Positions 12,382 to 23,094 of a stretch of DNA of 64,000 nucleotides are shown in pieces. Made by a program: the position numbers and the translations under genes. The stretch spans positions 258,965-322,964 of the forward strand of contig RHPI01002990.1 of the NCBI GenBank assembly GCA_009103225.1, in the 5' to 3' direction. The stretch is from Chlorokybus atmophyticus. Its lineage: Eukaryota; Streptophyta; Chlorokybophyceae; Chlorokybales; Chlorokybaceae. Within the stretch, counting starts at the first letter, position 1. Every line of letters starts with the position of its first letter. The notes beneath the pieces are model-generated. The model was not told where the DNA came from. It saw only the letters and a list, made by a program, of their open reading frames with translations, and searched no databases.

Positions 12382-13292
12382 CGCACGGTGTGCTGTTAGA
12401 TATGCTTAGTCACTCTGCTCAACGGCATCCCATGCAGAAGTCAGCACATGGACATGCAACACCAAAAGCACGAGCATGCATGCAAGTGGGCGTGCGTGTA
12501 TGTGGCTGAGCTGCAGCATTGAACATTGGTGTTCCATGTTTAGTCCTGCATCTGCTGCTTCTGGGCAGCCCGGCATCCTCGACACTCCTGATCAACCTTT
12601 GCCGATCAAGCAACAGCGTGAGCATTGTTCACTGTCGTGGCCGCTTCTGTCATTGCCATTGTGGTCGTTCAATCCCTCAATCCGCCTCCTCCATCGTATA
12701 ACCCGCCTCCCTGTCAGACGCTAGCGCTGCTGATGAAAAAGCGCGAGTACGCCGAGGGCTCCGCCCACGAGGTATAGGGTAGCGGGGGATGACGCAGCGT
12801 TGTCTGTGCGACAGAAAGGGTGGCGGGGGAGAGGGAGAGCAGGAGGGAGGGAGTGGTCGTCTTTGGTGTTGCCGTGCTTGCCATCGCCAACAACAACGAC
12901 TAACCCCGGCCCATGTGGGCAGGTATGCCAATGACTCTGTGCTAGTTTGGGCCTGTGCGTGTAGAGGGTAGCTAGACTGAGTAGGTAGAGCACATAGTCT
13001 AGCGGTGGTGGTGTGAATATGATGATAATGGTGAATGCTTTGTGCGTGTGCATGTGACTGTAGCATGTGCAGCAACGGAGTGCGCATATACGTCAGCATA
13101 TGTGATACAGCACCCCGTATACAAGATGCCTCTCTCGGCCCACTTCCGGAGCTGGACCTTCCCACAGGTACCCTGCACTGATGCCTCTGTCATTGCAAGT
13201 TGGATTGTTGCATCAAGTTCTCTCAGACGCACGCATGCAGACACGCGCGCATGTGAAACTGCAACACCTCTACTATTATTGAACTACTGCTC

Positions 13293-13331
13293 ACCCTTCT
13301 CAGGTGGCCGACTCGGCCACCTGGGAAGGGT
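13293..13331. repeat. GC-rich hairpin, 19-bp arms with one mismatch
   Basis: ACCCTTCTCAGGTGGCCGA, one spacer base, then the complementary arm TCGGCCACCTGGGAAGGGT. The inner 10 bp of the stem are perfect. It lies in the unresolved region next to coding-like sequence. It resembles neither a eukaryotic terminator nor a known RNA gene, so its function is unknown. Confidence 0.85.
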
Positions 13332-14095
13332 AAACCTCGGCGGCGGTTTACAGGCACTGCGGTGGCGTGCTGTTTGCTGTGCAGCTGAGAGAGCCCCTGG
13401 GCGGCTTTAGTGACGGTTCAGCAGGCCATCAGCATCGCAAAGGCCGCATCATCATCGTCAACCCTTGCAACGAGGTTGTGGAGGACGTTACGTTTAGTCA
13501 TAACTCAAAAGCCACCAGATGGTGTTTGTACTCCTTTGCAACCACTGGTTGGGTGCCGCAAAACGCAACGAGTTTCGGATTCTCCAAGATGGAGGAGCTG
13601 TCGACAATAGACAATAAGAGACAGCAATTGACGGTCTAGTTAAGTAGCAGGACGTGAGGTTCATTTAACCATGTGTGGTCCGCTTACAGTTGCACCAGAT
13701 CAGTTAAGACGATTATGTGCATTGCAGCGTGCTCAGATGATGCCATCCTTGCCCACATCAGCCACCCCGCGTACCTCTGTCTACTTCCACGGAACGGTCA
13801 GGCACAGCTTAGATTAGGTATCCATATCACGAACCCGTACCATCATTCAATGCCACCACCATTGCAACCCTCGCAACAACTTCCAAACCATCGTAAATTT
13901 TGCATGCTTTGTTGAGCAGATATGATGTGAAGCTCTGCGAGCCAACTAGCAATGCATCAATCTCAGCCAGCACTACTCCCACGGACATGCATGCACGCAC
14001 GGCATACTTGCATGTTGGCACACACATTAAGTAGTATACAGCAATGCGCTACTGCTACAACGGTGACAATATGTTCACCCGCTACAGCGTTCACA

Positions 14096-17000
14096 CTACA
14101 ACAGCATTTGCTTGGGATCGGACATGAGCGACGAAAAGGTCTTGAGAAAGCGGCCGGCTACTTCACCATCGATCGCCCTGTTGTCAGCCGATAGCGTTAC
14201 GGTCATCCTGTCCACGGTTGCCGGCTCCCCTATGCCATCTGCCATATCCCTCCAGACCACTGCTTTGTGGCCTTTTCCCACCGCCATGATGCCCGCCTGA
14301 AAAGTAACACAACGCATGCTGTTGGAACTTGGCATCTACAACAGCAAGCATGAATGGAGGCCTCACAAGCCAGCATCAAGCATTGGAGTGGAGGCCTAAC
14401 AACCAACGCAAAGTGCATTGCTTTTCGACCTAATAGTGAGCACTCAGCATCTACCAGACAACTGTATTCTTCGTGAGTGGAACAGGTGCACACAACAATG
14501 GCTGCGCTTACTGCACTCTGAGCCATGTCTGCAACCACCAATGCACCTGAGGAGGGTTGATGATAGCGGAGAAGTAATCAACGGGATACATGCCCAGGTT
14601 TGAAATGGTGAAAGTGCCTCCTTGGAACTCGTGAGGCTTCAACTTGTTTGCTCGCGCCCGTGTTGCAAGATCACGCATCTCTGCACCACAGAGACACGAA
14701 ATGACATGTTAACTAGTTCTGACAGTCCTGTTCACAGCAGCACAATACACACGTTGTGTTTTGCATGCACACCTGCTGAAATGGCTGTGAGTGTCTTCTG
14801 GTCGGCGTTTTTAATTATGGGTGTGATCAACCCATTGTCTGTGGCAACAGCAACAGAGACGTCCACAGACGAAAACGGCTTTGTCTCTTCTGCTTTCACA
14901 TCCCAGAACACGTTGGCCTCCGGAACAGCCCTCAGTGCCAATGCTACAGCCCTGATGACAAAGTCATTGACAGAAACAGAGACCTGCATGGCACAAAAGC
15001 AGAAGTTTCATGCTAATCATAGATGGGGCTAGCAAACTCACACAAACAACGTGCAAAGAATAGCTGTGCACTACACATGAACGAACCACAATTTGCAGGC
15101 AACAATGCACTTTAAAACTCCAAACGCGCACTCGGATGCACACATTGGCCCAATCACAGATACTTGACAAACACGCTGATGACAAGTTGGCACCTGTTGT
15201 TCCTTGAGCTGTTTTCTCAGCGCCAACAGTGCGCTGAGCTCAGCATCGGCGGTGATGTACCAGTGCGGGATTGTTTGCTTAGACTCCAACAGACGCTGTG
15301 CAATGATCTTGCGGATCTGCGAATTGGGTAAGTCTTCAAACTCGCCCTGGTCGGACGCTGGGACTGGCTGTGCGCGGGATTTAGCTGGAGGCCTTGAGGA
15401 GGAGGGTTGTTGTGGCTTCTCAGGTTGTTGTTGTTGTAATTGTTCTTTTTGTTGTTGTGATGGTGAGCTGGATTCTGATGAGTTGGGCGCAGACTTGGCT
15501 TTGTTGATGGCTGCCATGGCATCTCCTTTGGTGATCTACATGCGAGTCCACTGATTGATACCATCAATGCAAACACTGACATCCCCTTGCGAGTGAAGTG
15601 CGTCACAACAGGCCACTTGTCACCTAGCAGCAAGAACAATAATCAGATCTGAAACTATCATCATGCAAAAAACCTACCTCTCCGTGAGGGCCACTGCCTT
15701 TGATACTGCTGAGCGACACATTGCTGTTCATCAACAGCCTTCGCACGGAGGGCCATATCTTGCCTGGCAAAATTGGTTGTTAAGAAACATACTTGACATC
15801 ACAAGCAAGTCTATTTGCTACATGTACCTGCATAGTTTTCGTAATCCTGAGCAGGAGCTGATACTGATGATGATGAAGATGGCTGCTCATCGCCAGACTC
15901 CTCAAGGACGGCTTCATACCGTTCGTCAGGTTGAGACTCTGACTCATCAGTGAAGTCCTTGAAAGCCGCAACATCATCTTCGTTCTCGGCCTGGCAATTG
16001 CGCAAATTGAGCAGTGTTGGGGTGGACATAGCCCTCGCATACGCACATACAAAACAACTACCAAAATGATACATGTGGACTGTATGTTTACCAAAATGGC
16101 AAGGAGAGTGCCCACAGGTATGTCCTTCGTTCCAGAAGCAACCAGAATTTTTGCCAAGTACCTGAGGGCAATCAGCAACTACTAACCATGCAACGCGATG
16201 AATGGCACGCAACGCACAGTCTCTGCTGTTGACTTACCCATCTTCTTGACAGTCAAAGTCCACTGTGGCCTTGTCTGTTTCAACTTCCGCCAGCACATCT
16301 CCAGCATTGATCTGCAGCACAACTGGCATCACTCACAGACTGCATGTGTGTTTGTAAGCAGTACACCCTTCACGTTGGAAACATCAAGTGACCTTGTCTC
16401 CCTCTTTTTTACTCCAAGCTCCAAGATTTCCTTGCGTCTGTGAAGTGAACACACAGTCACACAGCACGTCAAAGCCCCAATGCAACATGCACAGCATGCA
16501 TGCACGTTGTCACATACCATTGTTGGCGACAGTGCTGGCATCTGCATCTTTTGGTGCGGTGGGTATTCTGCACATGGGACGTGTTGATGGCTCAATACTT
16601 GCTCCGAACAGCAAAGCTCTTCAATATGTGTCTACGCATGTCTATGCTGCGTCCACGCAAACCTTTGGCTGGGGACTTGGGAGATTTCTTCTCGGGCGTA
16701 GCCTTGCTGCTTTGCTCACTCTGTGCTTTGGGTGATGGTGCTTTGTCTGTGGAGGCTGGCGTGGATGCGGATGCCATGTAGTTTTTGAACTTGGGGACAT
16801 CGTCAGCATTCTCAACCTAAGCATGCAAAGAGCTAAGAACATATCGTCTCTCAGTGCTTCTGTGACTACATGCATGCAAGGTGCCAACCACGACAGGATG
16901 TGCGCACATAGATGCGCGTACGCACGGACACGCATGCACACGTACGCGCACATACCATGATGGCAAGGGGCTGGCCAACAGCGATATCTTTGCTCCCTGC

Positions 17001-18267
17001 TGGCACCAGAATCTTGGCCAGATAGCTGCACAGGAGAAGAGAGCCAGTGCCAATGAGCAACTGGTAACACTTCTACTGTGACTGATGCCATGCCAGTGAA
17101 CAACCAAAGCGTGTACGCACTCAGCAATAGTTGCTCGCATACACGCAAACAATAACACATAGCTGTGTGACACTTTCGTCATACCCATCTTCCTGTGAGT
17201 CAAACTCAACGGTGGCCTTGTCTGTCTCTATTTCCGCTAAAACATCACCAGCATTGATCTGTTTTGGGGAGGCACAAACGTGGTTGATTGTTTACAACAA
17301 TGCACTTGAACAGCACAACAGTATGTGATGCTTGCAATGCAGTCTATACACACAACAATTATACCTTGTCGCCCTCTTTTATAACCCAGTTGGCCACATT
17401 GCCTTGCGTCTGGTGCACACAGCCACGAGACACACAAAGAACTCATCAGCCTTGCCGCTGCATCAACAAAACGCCATCCTCTGTTTGAGCACAATGCATT
17501 ACGCTGCCATGCATTAAGTGAGAGTCTGGCTTACCATAGTAGGGGACAATGCTGGCATAGCCATTTCTTGGTGAGGAGGGAACTCATCTGTGGCAATCCC
17601 GCGACTCAACACCTGTTGTCAAACAAAGTTGTCTTGCACATGCACACACCCACGTACGTGTGCGCGCATGCGTACGCACTCACACTTGCATGCGCATGCA
17701 CGTACATAACAATCAAGTCGCAGAGCATTGCGCTTACCCTTGATACCAATTGACGGTGCAAATGTTGCCATTCTGTGTGCGGTCTGCATGAGCAGCAGAC
17801 ATCTCAGTGTCACGCTTGTGTACACAATGCCAATGCAACAACCGCATGCAAGAGACGATGAAGGGACAAGTTGATAATAATTGCATAAGTTGCTCAACAT
17901 TGCGACCACGCATGCTGCATGCGCTCACGAGGCAAACAACACAAGCATCGTGTAACAAACTGTGTGCACATACCTCAACAGTGCGCCTTTGTGTAAAGGA
18001 GCATTCTGCCCGGTGCAAGTGACAAGGTAACGGCAGCTTCTGCATTGCAACGACAAACCTAAGCTTCAAAGCTGCTACCGGACGGGCGGCATGCGCACAC
18101 TATCATAAGTAGGATGTTGCAGTTCTCAATAGGAGGCAACATGCATGCACAGCAGACCAGAAGGCAACAACCACCCTGCACCTGGGCAAGCTGCTGCTGC
18201 AGCGAGGCAGCCTTCGCCGCAGAGCTGCGGCAGCTGCGGCGGCGGCGGCGCGTCCCAGTGACGCCAT
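14096..18267 (-). CDS. Mitochondrial PDH E2-like protein, two lipoyl domains, catalytic His replaced by Asn
   Basis: This is the dihydrolipoyl acyltransferase core subunit of a 2-oxoacid dehydrogenase complex, closest in layout to plant mitochondrial pyruvate dehydrogenase E2 with two lipoyl domains. Exon 1 (18182-18267) starts [20 protein letters not shown], an Ala/Arg-rich mitochondrial presequence. Lipoyl domain 1 (17.6-16.97 kb) has [10 protein letters not shown], the lipoylated lysine in [12 protein letters not shown], and [17 protein letters not shown]. Lipoyl domain 2 (16.6-16.1 kb) has [22 protein letters not shown] and [17 protein letters not shown]. Ser/Pro/Ala linkers join them. 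The E3-binding domain (about 15.7 kb) has [21 protein letters not shown]. The catalytic domain runs from [20 protein letters not shown] (15.3 kb) through [20 protein letters not shown] (14.57 kb) to [19 protein letters not shown]. The family motif is DHRxxDG; here the His codon is AAC, Asn (14180-14182). The protein may therefore be non-catalytic, like E3-binding protein PDHX. Length is about 640 residues by estimate. It is head-to-head with the SDR gene. Confidence 0.93.
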
Positions 18268-18405
18268 AGGCGCAGACCACGCCCGCCGCCGCCCTGCTGC
18301 GCACCACCACCGCCTACACCTACGCCACCTGGCACTTTTGTTAGGGTTTTGAACTCGAGGACGGCATTGTTGCTGTGGTCGTCGCTGTCGCTATCATTGT
18401 CAGCG
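18268..18405. promoter_or_regulatory. Compact bidirectional promoter, E2 / SDR
   Basis: Only 138 bp separate the two start codons, so both 5' UTRs and core promoters share this space. A telo-box in reverse orientation, TAGGGTTT, lies at 18342-18349, near the middle. The E2-side flank is GC-rich. Confidence 0.65.
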
Positions 18406-20456
18406 ATGGCGACGGCGACGGCGGCGTGGACGGTTGTGGGAACCTTAGCAGGCTTGCCGCAGCAGGGCGTTCGTGATGGCGGGGCGAGGCGTTGGAGGCA
18501 GCAGGCGACGACAATGACGACGGCGACGGCGTCGGCCGCTGCTGTGTGCTTCCCCGCTCAAACTATCACTGTTCCGCCTGTGCTTGCCATAGGCGACAGA
18601 CTGCTGGACTACATTGAAGGTCAGCATCTGACTTTATACTTGATGACGGTTGCTCGGTTCTTTGTGTCTAGCGTAGACTGTTCGTTCGTTGTCATCATCC
18701 AGACCTGCGCTCAGAAGCCGAATAAACCTTCTTACTTGGTATAGCAGCCAACACGTATCAAGTTGCATCGAACTTGCTACGTGCTTCACGGCTTGCCTTG
18801 TACAGAACTTGTACAACCCCAGCATGCCTGCTTGAGTGTTTGTACCCGGCAACTGCACGTACAGAATGGCCTTCCCAACTAGAGACACCATGCCCCAGTC
18901 ATGCTTGATACAATGGCAGTAGATTGGCATACAGATAAATCATATACCAAGTTACCTTCATTAGGCAACGCTCTGTCCACCAACATAGAAGCAAGCAACA
19001 ATAGACATGCTCAGGCCAATGCTGGGTTTGTGTAGTCTGTGTTATGTTGCATGCCCTGCACATCACAAGAAGCATTCCTGCACCTAGGTGGGCCGAAGCT
19101 TCGCAAATGGTATGGCGCATCCGAGGAAGATAATTTGCCAATGGACGGAGAAGAGGAGGAGCAAGAACCAGGTTGGAGCATGCAATGTTGAGAGATATCT
19201 GTCACCAGTGAAAGTTATTGTTGTTGAGGGCTTTACTGTTGTTAGTCAGTACTCAGACTCTCATTGCATTGCTGCTTGTAGAGGAAGACCCAAACGCCCC
19301 GAGGGATGCAGTGGTGGTCACGGGAGCGGATTCTGCCAGTGGTGAGGTACTTATTGCTGGTCAACAGCCAGCTGTGGATGTGCATGCACTATGGCATCCA
19401 CCCAACAGGGTCCCAACCTTTACGTGTCCCCTGCAGTTGGTGGTTCTGCAGCTGGTGTTGGCTCGTAAGCGCGTGCGAGCGCTGGTCAAGGATGCAAAGT
19501 CAACCAGCATAGCATTCGGCCCTTACGTAAAGGTCCGGCGCTGAGCTCGCTTGATGGTATGCATTCATAGGTCATGTTACATGTGCACCACAACTCAAAT
19601 GATGTTATTGCACACCGTGCTTTGTCACTGATGCGCTGCGGTACAGCCTTTTGAAGGTGATGAGAAGGATGTGAAAGCGATAAGCACAGCGCTCAAGAAC
19701 GCACGGGCGGTGATCTGTTGTGGCAAGGTGATTGCAGTAGATGCAGTCTGCCTTCCGTCATGTGTTACGTACCACTTGAAACTGCACACATTCTGCGCAG
19801 GTTGGCAAAGTGGCTGAGGTTGCTGCTGCGTCTGGTGTGGAGCATGTCATAATGCTATCAGCGGTATGTGTGTTGTCGCACGCCCTAGTTCCACATGTTT
19901 CTGGGTAGTAGTTGTAATGAGTCCTGTGTTTGTGCAGAGCCCTGCCGGATTTTCCTCCTTGTTTGGTGGCGACAGCCGCAAGGCCGATGAGGGTGCCATT
20001 GCAGCAGCTACAGTCCCGTACACGATCGTGCGAGTAGGGAAGTTGCTGGATCAGCCGGGTGGCATGGTGCCTGTCACTCTCTCGCAGGTCTGGCAACATC
20101 AACATTCTTATCAGCATTCATTATGCTTCACCATGTGACCATGTGCATGAACAGGGGAGAAACCAGAACCTGGGGTCTGTGAGTAGAGAAGACGTTGCCA
20201 AAGCATGCGTGCGAGCATTGGAAGCGCCTCCCCAACATGGCCTCACGTTCGAAGTAAGCGTAGAATGGTCGCTGGCAGATTTGTGTGCACTGGCTGACTG
20301 ACACACATTGCACGCGGTTTATTAGCATTGAGAATTGTGCTGTTCGAGAATGTGTGTCGTCACCATTGTGCTTCGCAGGTGGTAACCGGCCAAGGCACTG
20401 GCGAAACTGATTGGGATAGTGTGTTTGAGAACCTGCAGGAGTCTGTCTCCGCTTGA
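18406..20456 (+). CDS. Atypical SDR / NAD(P)-binding Rossmann-fold protein, probably plastid
   Basis: This gene encodes a protein of the extended or atypical SDR (NmrA/TIC62-like) type. Its substrate is unknown. Exons: 18406-18619, 19088-19171, 19282-19346, about 19437-19532, then exons near 19647-19728, 19801-19864, 19938-20088, 20154-20253 and 20380-20456. The ATG at 18406 opens an Ala/Thr/Arg-rich leader that looks like a transit peptide. It is followed by IGDRLLDYIEG spliced to GPKLRKWYGASEEDN, a segment I associate with plant plastid SDR proteins. The nucleotide-binding strand is DAVVVTGADSASGE, so the usual TGxxGxxG is altered to TGADSASG. Later segments are LARKRVRALVKDAKST, EVAAASGVEHVIMLSA, VPYTIVRVGKLLDQPGGMVP and VSREDVAKACVRALEAPP, all typical of the fold. 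The C-terminus is GETDWDSVFENLQESVSA. The last exon and its acceptor lie inside a tandem duplication and recur at 21567-21643. Confidence 0.82.
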
Positions 20457-21198
20457 AGTCTACAGTGTAGTACACTGGCACATTAGGCGCACATTATAGC
20501 GCCTTGGTAGCGTATGTTTTACAAGGTGCCAGCACTCTGTACATTGCCTTTTCCAAACACATTCTGGACCTTTCAACACTATGACAATATGCAACCACAT
20601 CTGATAGACGGCAGATCAGTCAGAGTTGTGCTCAAACTGGTAGTGAACAGGTTCGGTGCATATGGTTATTCCTCTGGCGATGGAGACGTTAGGCACTGTG
20701 GGGACCTCTGTCAACAATCTTGTCGCCGACTGTGCGCACTGCATGACGAGCACAGGGGGTCGCTTGCAACCTGTATGTCGAGCTTGATGACCATGTAATT
20801 ATCGCCAAATTACTCTCCTTGCTGCTTGTGCTCACCAGGGCACAAGCACAAGCAGAGTGGGAGGGGGAGTCCGTGGACTGCTCGTGCTGCTGATGCTGCT
20901 GGCTGCCACACGAAAGTGAAAGACTAACTAGCTGCACATGTATGCAGGTAATAACCGTTGTGACTTACCATGCATGCATGTCTAACGGGGTAGGTAAATA
21001 GGTGTCATACTAAGTGCCTAGCAGTAGGTTAGCATGTAGCCCGGTGGTGTTGTATGTGAAAGTGTGTTGGTGGTATTGTACTGACTGCATGTGTGTAATG
21101 AATGCGGCGTGCCTTGCACGCATAAAACCCGCCTTGCATCCTTTGTACTCTTAGCCCATATGAGTGTTGCATCGTTGTTACTTGCTGCTACTGCAATG
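20241..21198. repeat. Tandem duplication, copy 1 (contains true SDR last exon)
   Basis: About 958 bp from the end of the penultimate SDR exon (cctcacgttcgaa) through the last exon, the 3' UTR and downstream DNA. It is repeated at 21428-22385 with roughly 1 percent difference: single substitutions, and a one-base insertion near 21752. Confidence 0.95.
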
Positions 21199-21427
21199 CT
21201 TCACGTTCGAAGTAAGCGTAGAATGGTCGCTGGCAGATTTGTGTGCACTGGCTGACTGACACACATTGTCCGGTGGTGTTGTATGTGAAAATGTGTTGGT
21301 GGTATTGTACTGACTGCATGTGTGTAATGAATGCGGCGTGCCTTGCACGCATAAAACCCGCCTTGCATCCTTTGTACCCTTAGCCCATATGAGTGTTGCA
21401 TCGTTGTTACTTGCTGCTACTGCAATG
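21199..21427. repeat. Internally deleted partial copy of the tandem unit
   Basis: This 229-bp block joins the first 70 bp or so of the unit (ttcacgttcgaagtaagc onward) directly to the last 160 bp (ccggtggtgttgtatgtg onward), lacking the central part. Together with copy 1 it makes an 1187-bp period to copy 2. Confidence 0.93.
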
Positions 21428-22385
21428 CCTCACGTTCGAAGTAAGCGTAGAATGGTCGCTGGCAGATGTGTGTGCACTGGCTGACTGACACACATTGCAC
21501 GCGGTTTATTAGCATTGAGAATTGTGCTGTTCGAGAATGTGTGTCGTCACCATTGTGCTTCGCAGGTGGTAACCGGCCAAGGCACTGGCGAAACTGATTG
21601 GGATAGTGTGTTTGAGAACCTGCAGGAGTCTGTCTCCGCTTGAAGTCTACAGTGTAGTACACTGGCACATTAGGCGCACATTATAGCGCCTTGGTAGCGT
21701 ATGTTTTACAAGGTGCCAGCACTCTGTACATTGCCTTTTCCAAACACATTTGTGGACCTTTCAACACTGTGACAATATGCAACCACATCTGATAGACGGC
21801 AGATCAGTCAGGGTTGTGCTTAAACTGGTAGTGAACAGGTTCGGTGCATATGGTTATTCCTCTGGCGATGGAGACGTTAGGCACTGTGGGGACCTCTGTC
21901 AACAATCTTGTCGCCGACTGTGCGCACTGCATGACGAGCACAGGGGGTCGCTTGCAACCTGTATGTCGAGCTTGATGACCATGTAATTATCGCCAAATTA
22001 CTCTCCTTGCTGCTTGTGCTCACCAGGGCACAAGCACAAGCAGAGTGGGAGGGGGAGTCCGTGGACTGCTCGTGCTGCTGATGCTGCTGGCTGCCACACG
22101 AAAGTGAAAGACTAACTAGCTGCACATGTATGCAGGTAATAACCGTTGTGACTTACCATGCATGCATGTCTAACGGGGTAGGTAAATAGGTGTCATACTA
22201 AGTGCCTAGCAGTAGGTTAGCATGTAGCCCGGTGGTGTTGTATGTGAAAATGTGTTGGTGGTATTGTACTGACTGCATGTGTGTAATGAATGCGGCGTGC
22301 CTTGCACGCATAAAACCCGCCTTGCATCCTTTGTACCCTTAGCCCATATGAGTGTTGCATCGTTGTTACTTGCTGCTACTGCAAA
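21428..22385. repeat. Tandem duplication, copy 2 (contains duplicate SDR last exon)
   Basis: This is a near-identical second copy of 20241-21198. It retains the acceptor (gcttcgcag) and the full last-exon coding sequence ending at the stop near 21643, so it could serve as an alternative, protein-neutral terminal exon and polyadenylation region. Confidence 0.95.
21567..21643 (+). pseudogene. Duplicated terminal exon of the SDR gene
   Basis: This is an identical-frame copy of the last SDR exon (VVTGQGTGETDWDSVFENLQ and onward to a TGA), preceded by an intact acceptor. It has no separate start. It is either inert or an alternative terminal exon. Confidence 0.8.
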
Positions 22386-23094
22386 GCTTTACCATAGTCC
22401 ATGCCTGTGCATGCAGCAAGTTCCTTTCCAGGCTCTAACCGTGGCAATGTTATAAGCGACTACAGTTTAGCCGCTTTAAGTGCATATTCGGTAAGCGCAT
22501 ACAGTAGCAAACATTACCGTTGAAGTGCGATCAGTGCATAAAGTTCATCAACACAGAAGGCCAAACCACGAGCATCAGCCACTTGTTAGTCGCACATCCG
22601 CTAAGCTAAGTGCATATTCTTAATGGGGTTTACTAGGAGCACCAACGTCATGCACTTATCGAGATTTGCCTGTATGAGTAAGTCTGCAGTTGCGGCTGGC
22701 CATCACTGCGACCTGTCCCAGCAACTACCCTGTCACATTACAGTTGTCCTGGTGCGTATGGACCTGAACTCTGATAACTGATTGCAAAAATGCTGTGCGT
22801 TATGGGCAAGCCCCGACTTGTAGAACTCGTCATACATCTCTTTGTTCAATCGGCATAAACACCACTGCAGAATCTGGTGCGCATGTTTCAACAAAACAAG
22901 CAAAACAAACTGTGTCTACATCTCACGGCGACCTACAAAAGCAGTGAGCTAAGCGAGTGCCTGTGCACATTTACTTACATACATGCTTCAACAACCATGA
23001 ACAACACACCAGCAGCATCAGCTGTCCAGCTGTTCACAGTCTATGAAGTTTCCAATACAAACTAGTCAAAATGACAACTCTGATTCATGTATCT
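22386..23094. other. Convergent intergenic region, SDR / CRD1
   Basis: No gene was seen. The stretch contains a short pogo-like inverted-repeat element (22461-22674) and must include the 3' UTR of CRD1 at its right end. Confidence 0.6.
22461..22674. mobile_element. Non-autonomous pogo/Tigger-like element (MITE)
   Basis: The left end reads TACAGTTTAGCCGCTTTAAG and then TGCATATTCG. The right end, read inward, is TACAGGCAAATCTCGATAAG and then TGCATGACG. Both ends share TACAG and (C/T)(G/T)(A/T)TAAGTGCAT, and TA dinucleotides flank the CAG ends as expected for Tc1/mariner-pogo target sites. There is no coding capacity in about 210 bp. It shares its termini with the element at 28181-28607. Confidence 0.6.

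Larger units (their letters stand above)
11465..14095. other. Unresolved region with palindrome and possible exons
   Basis: No gene could be assigned in these 2.6 kb. The left part contains the NTPase promoter and low-complexity CA/GT tracts. A perfect palindrome lies at 12344-12381 and a hairpin at 13293-13331. Two coding-like segments deserve a check. One is 13090-13195, which reads on the plus strand as YKMPLSAHFRSWTFPQ followed by a gtaccc donor and on the minus strand as CGKVQLRKWAERGILYTG. The other is about 13345-13639 (+), containing LREPLGGFSDGSAG and ending in a TAG at 13637-13639. I could not connect them into a credible gene. The right end must include the 3' UTR of the E2 gene. 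Confidence 0.4.

Noticed and set aside
18126-18335. Gly-rich frame and an alternative Arg-rich frame as the E2 start
   Set aside because: Neither begins with ATG. The third frame has an ATG at 18265-18267, an ideal mitochondrial presequence, and splices in phase through exons near 18.0 and 17.75 kb to the first lipoyl domain.
20128-21668. Duplicate minus-strand frames starting MPVYYTVDFKRRQ
   Set aside because: They are antisense to the duplicated SDR last exon and appear twice only because the DNA is tandemly duplicated.
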